From CAYNSB01 sp964399625 (GTDB lineage: Bacteria > Planctomycetota > Phycisphaerae > Phycisphaerales > UBA1924): DNA of 53,627 bases. The stretch spans positions 1 through 53,627 of the forward strand of contig CAYNSB010000028.1 in the NCBI GenBank assembly GCA_964399625.1, given 5' to 3'. Under the pieces are notes generated by a model. The model saw only the letters and a list, made by a program, of their open reading frames with translations. It searched no databases and had not been told where the DNA came from. A program made the translations under genes and the position numbers. Below are positions 49,855-53,627 of this stretch, piece after piece. Every line of letters begins with the position of its first letter. Within the stretch, counting starts at the first letter, position 1.

Positions 49855-50544
49855 ATGTTCGATCGCATCCGAAAGGCATTGGGCGGTGGGGCGGACGCGC
49901 GGGGGGGCGGGGCTTCGCCGGCCCAGGCCTCGCCGATCTCCGAGCTCCTCTTTGCGAACTGGACGCCCGGCTCGCCCGTGCCGGTCCCCGACCTTGAGGC
50001 GCTGCGGGCCCGCCTCGACACGCCCGAGCGCGACGCGGCGATCGGCGCGCTCCGCCAATGGGCGAGCGGCGGCGCTTCCAACTCGCGGGGCGCGGCGTGG
50101 GCGTCGCGCGTGCTGGCGCACGCCGGAGAGCGCGTGGAGCCCGGGCCCGCGCTGGGCGCGGTCGTCGAGGCGCGCGTGAACGACGGCATCGACTATGTCG
50201 CGGCGTACGCGGATGGCACCGCGCGGTACATCAACTTCAGCGGGGCGACGATCGTGTGGGAGGCGCCCGCCGATCCGGAGGTGGCGCCGGCGGTGGCGGC
50301 GTGCGTGGCGATCGCGACGGGCGTGGCGCCGTTCGCCATCGTGCGGGCGCGGACGCCCTTCGCGTCGGAGTTCCGCGCGTCGATCCTGCTCCCGCAGGGC
50401 AACGCGGAGCTGACGCACGAGGACGCGCGGGGGAACGCGCAGGCGACGGCCGCCCTCAACACGCTGCTCAACGCGGCGCAACGCCTGATGATGGCGCTGA
50501 TCGATCGCTCCGCGGCGGCGCGGCGGAAGGATGGCGCGTCGTGA
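49855..50544 (+). CDS. Hypothetical protein coupled to RidA
   Basis: 229 residues with no recognised family. N-terminal MFDRIRKALGGGADA is amphipathic, a Gly/Ala linker follows, then an alpha-helical part (PDLEALRARLDTPERDAAIGALRQW) and an alpha/beta part with DYVAAYADGTARYINFSGATIVWE and RASILLPQGNAELTHEDARG. No transmembrane helix or signal peptide. Start ATG at 49855 has GGGAG 5 nt upstream. It overlaps the RidA gene by 4 bp (GTGA), suggesting coupled synthesis. Confidence 0.75.
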   Translation: MFDRIRKALGGGADARGGGASPAQASPISELLFANWTPGSPVPVPDLEALRARLDTPERDAAIGALRQWASGGASNSRGAAWASRVLAHAGERVEPGPALGAVVEARVNDGIDYVAAYADGTARYINFSGATIVWEAPADPEVAPAVAACVAIATGVAPFAIVRARTPFASEFRASILLPQGNAELTHEDARGNAQATAALNTLLNAAQRLMMALIDRSAAARRKDGAS

Positions 50545-50930
50545 CAGACCGCCGGCTCATCTCGTCCGGCTCGCCGTGGGAACCGATCGTGGGCTATTCG
50601 CGTGCGGTGCGGGTGGGGAACATCGTGCACGTCGCGGGCACGACGAGCACCGGGCCGGACGGCGCGGTGCTGCACGCGGGCGATCCCGGGGCTCAGACGC
50701 GATTGATCCTGCGGAAGATCGGCGATGCGCTGGCGCAGGCCGGGGCGAGCCTGTCGCACGTCGTGCGCACGCGGATCTACGTGACGGTCATCGCACGCTG
50801 GGAGGAGGTCGGGCGCGTGCACGGCGAGGTGTTCAAGGACATCCGACCGGCGAGCACGATGGTCGAGGTGTCGCGCCTGATCGACTCGGCGATGATGGTG
50901 GAGATCGAGGCCGAGGCGATCATCGGATGA
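50541..50930 (+). CDS. RidA/YjgF family protein (enamine/imine deaminase-like)
   Basis: 129 residues. RidA core: GSPWEPIVGYSRAVRVGNIVHVAGTTS, DPGAQTRLILRKIGDALAQAGASL, VVRTRIYVTVI, with the catalytic-type arginine in TRIYVT and the C-terminal VEIEAEAIIG. RidA proteins hydrolyse reactive 2-aminoacrylate enamines from PLP enzymes, which fits the PLP-dependent oxoamine synthase two genes upstream. GTG start inside the upstream stop codon; the larger in-frame frame before it is in the wrong frame for homology. Confidence 0.92.
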   Translation: MTDRRLISSGSPWEPIVGYSRAVRVGNIVHVAGTTSTGPDGAVLHAGDPGAQTRLILRKIGDALAQAGASLSHVVRTRIYVTVIARWEEVGRVHGEVFKDIRPASTMVEVSRLIDSAMMVEIEAEAIIG

Positions 50931-51031
50931 TCGGAGCGTGCGTATCGATGTGACCGCACTGCGGACAGCCCGAGGCGGCGTCGCCCTCGCTCTTCGCAAG
51001 GATCACACGTCGTGCGTGAGGCCCTTCACTC

Positions 51032-52721
51032 TTACGGGCAGCCCGCGCGGAACTTGGTCAGGAAGCACGTGAAGTCGGCCGCGGAGAGCAGCGGCGCCGT
51101 CGTGTTCCCGTCGCNNNNNNNNNNNNNNNNNNNNNNNNNNNNNNNNNNNNNNNNNNNNNNNNNNNNNNNNNNNNNNNNNNNNNNNNNNNNNNNNNNNNNN
51201 NNNNNNNNNNNNNNAGCACGTGAAGTCGGCCGCGGAGAGCAGCGGCGCCGTCGTGTTCCCGTCGCAGTTCGCGTAGGTGTCGCCCGCGCGGAACTTGTTG
51301 AGGAAGCACGTGAAGTCGGCCGCGGAGAGCAGCGGCGCCGTCGTGTTCCCGTCGCAGTTGGCGTAGCAGACGGAGTCGGCCTTGACGAAGATGATCGCCT
51401 GCCCCAGCACCGTCGTGCTGACTTGGCTCGCGCCGAGGTAGGCCATGAACGCGACGTCGCCGTTGTCGTTGAGCGCGGGGTAGCCGCGCCCGCCGAGACC
51501 GGGGATGGGGCTGCCGCCGCTGGTGCTGGTGGGGATGATGAAGACATCGCCGCCGGCCTGTCCCGGCGGACGGGGGATGTTGCTGCCCTCGCCGGCGATC
51601 TTGCGTGTGGTGGTGCCATCGCTGACCCAGACGGAGCGCTTGAGGAGCGTGTCCTGGGCGCGGAAGCAGACGAGCCCCTTGTTGTTGACGACGGGGGGCA
51701 CGACCTCGATGCCGATGGGCGAGCCCGCGGTGCCCGGGGCGATGTTGCCATCGCCCTGGATCGCGATGCGCGTGATCGTGCCCGTGGCGCTCTTGTAGAG
51801 ATACACGCCGCGCTCCTTGCGGACGTTGCCGGGCGAGGTCTGGCGCTCGGCGACGAAGGCGACATCGCCGTTGTTGTTGATGGAGCAGCGCGTGTCGAAG
51901 GTGCGGAAGCTGAAACCGGCATCGGGCGTCGGGTCGTTCTTCTTGACGATGGTGATGAAGGAGCCGTCGTTGTTGTACCGGCGGATCTCGTCGGCGAAGC
52001 TGGGGCTCGGCGTGACGACGAGGGCGGTCTGGGCGGTGTCGTTGAGGTAGGCGGGCGGGTTGATCGTGGAGATCGCGCCGCCGCAGCTCTCATCGGCGAG
52101 GTCGTTGGGGGTGGAGCTGAGGATGTCGAAGGTGAAGAGCGAGAAGAACGAGGAGGGGAACGTGCCGCAGAGCCCGGAGACTTCGTTGCGGAAGGCGATC
52201 TTCCCGGCGTTGTTGATGGAGGGGAAGCCGATCGAGCGGATGGGATCGACGTTGGCGAAGAGCTCGCTGAGCGTGCCCGCGCCGCTGGGGTCCCAGCGGT
52301 AGACGCGGTAGCCCGAGGAGAGATCGCTCAGGTTCTTGCTGGAGCTGAACACGAACTGCCCGGCGCTGTTGATCTCGGGATCGGAGAGGTTGGTGAAGCC
52401 CGCGATGGAGGTGTTGATCTCGGTGTCGGCGATCTCGCCGCCGGCGGCCGGCGTTCCGAGCCAGTACCCGGAGATGAAGTTGGAGGGGCTGTCGAACCGG
52501 AAGGCGACCTGTCCGGCGTTGTTGAGCGTGGGGCTGGTGGTCTGGAGGCTCAGCGCATCGCCGCCCTGCAGCACGTCCATGTGGTAGAGGAGGGTGTCGT
52601 TGGACGCGCAGATCTGGGGCGCGGTCGTGTAGGTGGGCACCTGGGCGAGCGCGGACGCGGCGAGCCCGGAGGCGATGAGGATCGCGGAGACAGAGATCGT
52701 GCGGACGGACATCGTGGTCAT
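51032..52721 (-). CDS. Secreted beta-propeller-like protein with GC-type dockerin repeats (interrupted by gap)
   Basis: Signal peptide VSAILIASGLAASALAQ, then about 400 residues of repeated NxxGxVxF units (LNNAGQVAFRF, INNAGKIAFRN, INNNGDVAFVAE, LNDNGDVAFMAYLG), suggesting a beta-propeller-like extracellular domain. The end carries 30-residue GC-type dockerin-like units (YANCDGNTTAPLLSAADFTCFLNKFRAGDT), typical of Phycisphaerales surface proteins. The 100-N gap falls inside these repeats, so codon counting across it is off by one; the true terminus DFTCFLTKFRAGCP is read in a frame that the N run shifts, with stop at 51032. The ATG at 52721 has GGAG about 9 nt upstream; an alternative ATG lies 3 codons in. 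Confidence 0.85.
51064..51114 (-). repeat. GC-dockerin DNA repeat, 3' copy (51 of 90 bp, cut by the gap)
   Basis: Identical in its 51 visible bases to the first 51 bases of the copies at 51215 and 51305. Confidence 0.8.
51115..51214. other. Assembly gap (100 N)
   Basis: A placeholder run of exactly 100 N. Flanks are both the same 90-bp repeat phase, so the true missing length should be 39 bp plus a multiple of 90. Confidence 0.99.
51215..51394 (-). repeat. Two tandem 90-bp GC-dockerin DNA repeats
   Basis: Copies begin at 51215 and 51305 and are nearly identical for 51 bases, with small changes in the linker. Each encodes one 30-residue repeat NCDGNTTAPLLSAADFTC plus linker. Confidence 0.85.
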
Positions 52722-52799
52722 GGCTGGGCTCCGGGTGCGAGGTCGAGAGGTGTGGCGCGGGGTGCACCGCCGCGGCCTCCGCCGGCCTGAAGATAAGTG

Positions 52800-52860
52800 A
52801 CAGGTCGCGAGATATCTATGGTTTCTAGAAAGTTATCCGTGTGATGTGCTTATGGGACTA
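52800..52860. promoter_or_regulatory. AT-rich intergenic strip with palindromes between the dockerin gene and motA
   Basis: In the 367 bp between 52722 and 53088 no gene was recognised. The part 52800-52860 is markedly AT-rich for this genome and contains TTTCTAGAAA (52822-52831) and GATATC (52811-52816). It is likely promoter or operator DNA for the divergent genes; the specific boxes could not be assigned. Confidence 0.4.
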
Positions 52861-53088
52861 GTCAAGGGCCGCGAGCGATCTCCAGGGGCAGTGTGTGCTC
52901 GATTGGGCGGTGGTCCGCAAGGCCCGGATGTCCTTGTGGCGTGAAGAGTTGCCGTCTGGGGGACGCGGGCAGGCTGGTGCGGGTGCGCACGGGCTCAACG
53001 GCGCGACGAGATGGGACGATGGTTCTAGCGAGACGGTGACCGGGTGACGCACGCCCGGCGGTGGGCACACCCGGAGGGGGAACGCGCC

Positions 53089-53627
53089 ATGGACAAGGCG
53101 AGTCTGATCGGTCTGTTGATCGGCGCGGTCTGTCTGGGCATCGTGTTCTTCGAGGTCTCGCACGGCAACTTCATGATGTTCTTCTCCCTCGAGGGTGTCC
53201 TCATGGTGGGAGGAGGCTCCATCTCCGTGACCTTCATGGGCATGTCCATGGAGAAGATGAAGAAGGTGCCCGCGTACATCAAGCGGTTCATGTTCAACAA
53301 GGCGATGCCGCCCGAGAAGGTCGTCGAGGTCATGGGCGTGCTCTCGGAGAAGGCGCGTCGCGACGGGATCCTCGCGCTGGAGGCGGAGATCGAGAAGCTG
53401 GGCGATCCGTTCCTGGCGGCGGGGCTGAAGATGGCCGTGGACGGCGTGGACCCCGGGAGCATCGAGAGCACGCTCCGCATGGAGCTGATCGCGATGCAGG
53501 ACCGGCACAAGGCCGGGAAGAAGTTCTTCGACCTCATCAAGCTCTACGGCCCCGGGTACGGGCTGGTGGGCACGCTGGTCGGTCAGGTCGGCATGTTCGG
53601 ACAGCTCGCCAGCGCCGACATCGGCGC
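53089..53627 (+). CDS. motA: Flagellar motor stator protein MotA-like, N-terminal part
   Basis: About 179 residues visible, cut by the window edge. N-terminal membrane helices DKASLIGLLIGAVCLGIVFFE and NFMMFFSLEGVLMVGGGSISVTFMG, a cytoplasmic region with KAMPPEKVVEVMGVLSEKARRDGILALE and DPGSIESTLRMELIAMQDRHKAGKKFFD, then the third helix beginning GPGYGLVGTLVGQVGMF. This matches MotA (FxPxxGVVGTVxGL-like with GPGYGLVGTLVGQVGM) more than ExbB/TolQ, given the RxGxLALE helix. Proton- or sodium-driven torque unit of the flagellum. ATG at 53089 follows GGAGG. Confidence 0.9.
   Translation, partial: MDKASLIGLLIGAVCLGIVFFEVSHGNFMMFFSLEGVLMVGGGSISVTFMGMSMEKMKKVPAYIKRFMFNKAMPPEKVVEVMGVLSEKARRDGILALEAEIEKLGDPFLAAGLKMAVDGVDPGSIESTLRMELIAMQDRHKAGKKFFDLIKLYGPGYGLVGTLVGQVGMFGQLASADIG

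Noticed and set aside
50931..51031. A bidirectional terminator between ridA and the dockerin gene
   Set aside because: The best dyad (CGAGG...CCTCG-like near 50983-51000) is imperfect and lacks a U-tract on either strand.
51115..51214. Reading the dockerin gene through the N run to a stop at 51003
   Set aside because: That frame gives an Arg/Gly-rich tail unlike the repeat; the repeat continues in another frame to a stop at 51032, as the periodicity argument predicts.
52750..52770. A sigma-54-like TGGCGC...TGCA before the dockerin gene
   Set aside because: The GG and GC dinucleotides are 8 nt apart instead of 10, and the orientation does not suit either neighbouring gene.
1..53627. tRNA, rRNA, CRISPR arrays, transposases, phage genes
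   Set aside because: None was recognised on reading both strands; no cloverleaf, regularly spaced short repeats or DDE/integrase motifs were seen. A covariance or profile search was not possible.

Overview
The window is about 53.6 kb of GC-rich DNA (roughly 70% G+C by eye) that reads as a Planctomycetota chromosome, most likely Phycisphaerae/Phycisphaerales. Pointers are: a protein ending in GC-type dockerin repeats (NCDGNTTAPLLSAADFTC), a PEP-CTERM-like VPAPG anchor, three proteins ending in the planctomycete-style CPxC-YDLR-CxECGW zinc ribbon, a DUF58/BatA/vWA membrane operon followed by secreted squalene-cyclase-like proteins, and a mur/mraY set of the meso-diaminopimelate type with lysA. 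No rRNA, tRNA, CRISPR array, insertion sequence or phage gene was seen. A run of 100 N lies at 51115-51214.

Layout. 1-6.7 kb: 3' end of a leucyl aminopeptidase, lysS, an Rrf2 regulator, a P1B-4-type metal ATPase, a PAS-HTH regulator and a YeiH-family exporter. 6.7-10.4 kb: a class V aminotransferase, then three tandem paralogous membrane proteins with a C-terminal zinc ribbon, flanked by two copies of a ~110-bp imperfect palindrome. 10.5-23.5 kb: a seven-gene same-strand run (DUF58, BatA-like, vWA/glutaminase-like, giant coiled-coil membrane protein, secreted QK-rich protein, prenyltransferase-fold protein, NPCBM-like protein) that looks like a cell-envelope assembly; its usual MoxR ATPase is not present. 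23.5-31 kb: sucD, two tandem glycosyltransferases, an apparently exported methyltransferase-fold protein, a PEP-CTERM protein, rsmE and an Ala/Pro-rich single-pass protein. 31-41 kb: queA, murE-murF-mraY, gatC, a DUF2231 membrane protein, gatA, and a secreted prenyltransferase-fold protein with an inserted domain. 41-51 kb: an ArsR regulator with a clear operator region, two short-chain dehydrogenases, an OsmC-like protein, lysA, an SPFH/flotillin-like protein, a type II NADH dehydrogenase, an alpha-oxoamine synthase (kbl-like), a hypothetical protein and RidA. 51-53.6 kb: the GC-dockerin protein spanning the assembly gap and the 5' part of motA.

The strongest cross-window signal is regulatory. 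At least twelve start codons, on both strands and of unrelated genes, have a TANNNT hexamer (nearly always TAC or TAG, often TACGAT) ending only 5-8 nt before the start codon, and these genes have no Shine-Dalgarno sequence. That is the geometry of a -10 box driving leaderless mRNA. Other genes have the same hexamer 30-110 nt upstream and do have GGAG-type ribosome binding sites, so two start classes appear to coexist. Second-tier signals are a long inverted repeat straddling the start codon of the secreted prenyltransferase-fold gene at 21043, paired palindromes before the ArsR-linked dehydrogenase gene, and a repeat-periodicity argument that the assembly gap should be 39+90k bp rather than 100 bp.
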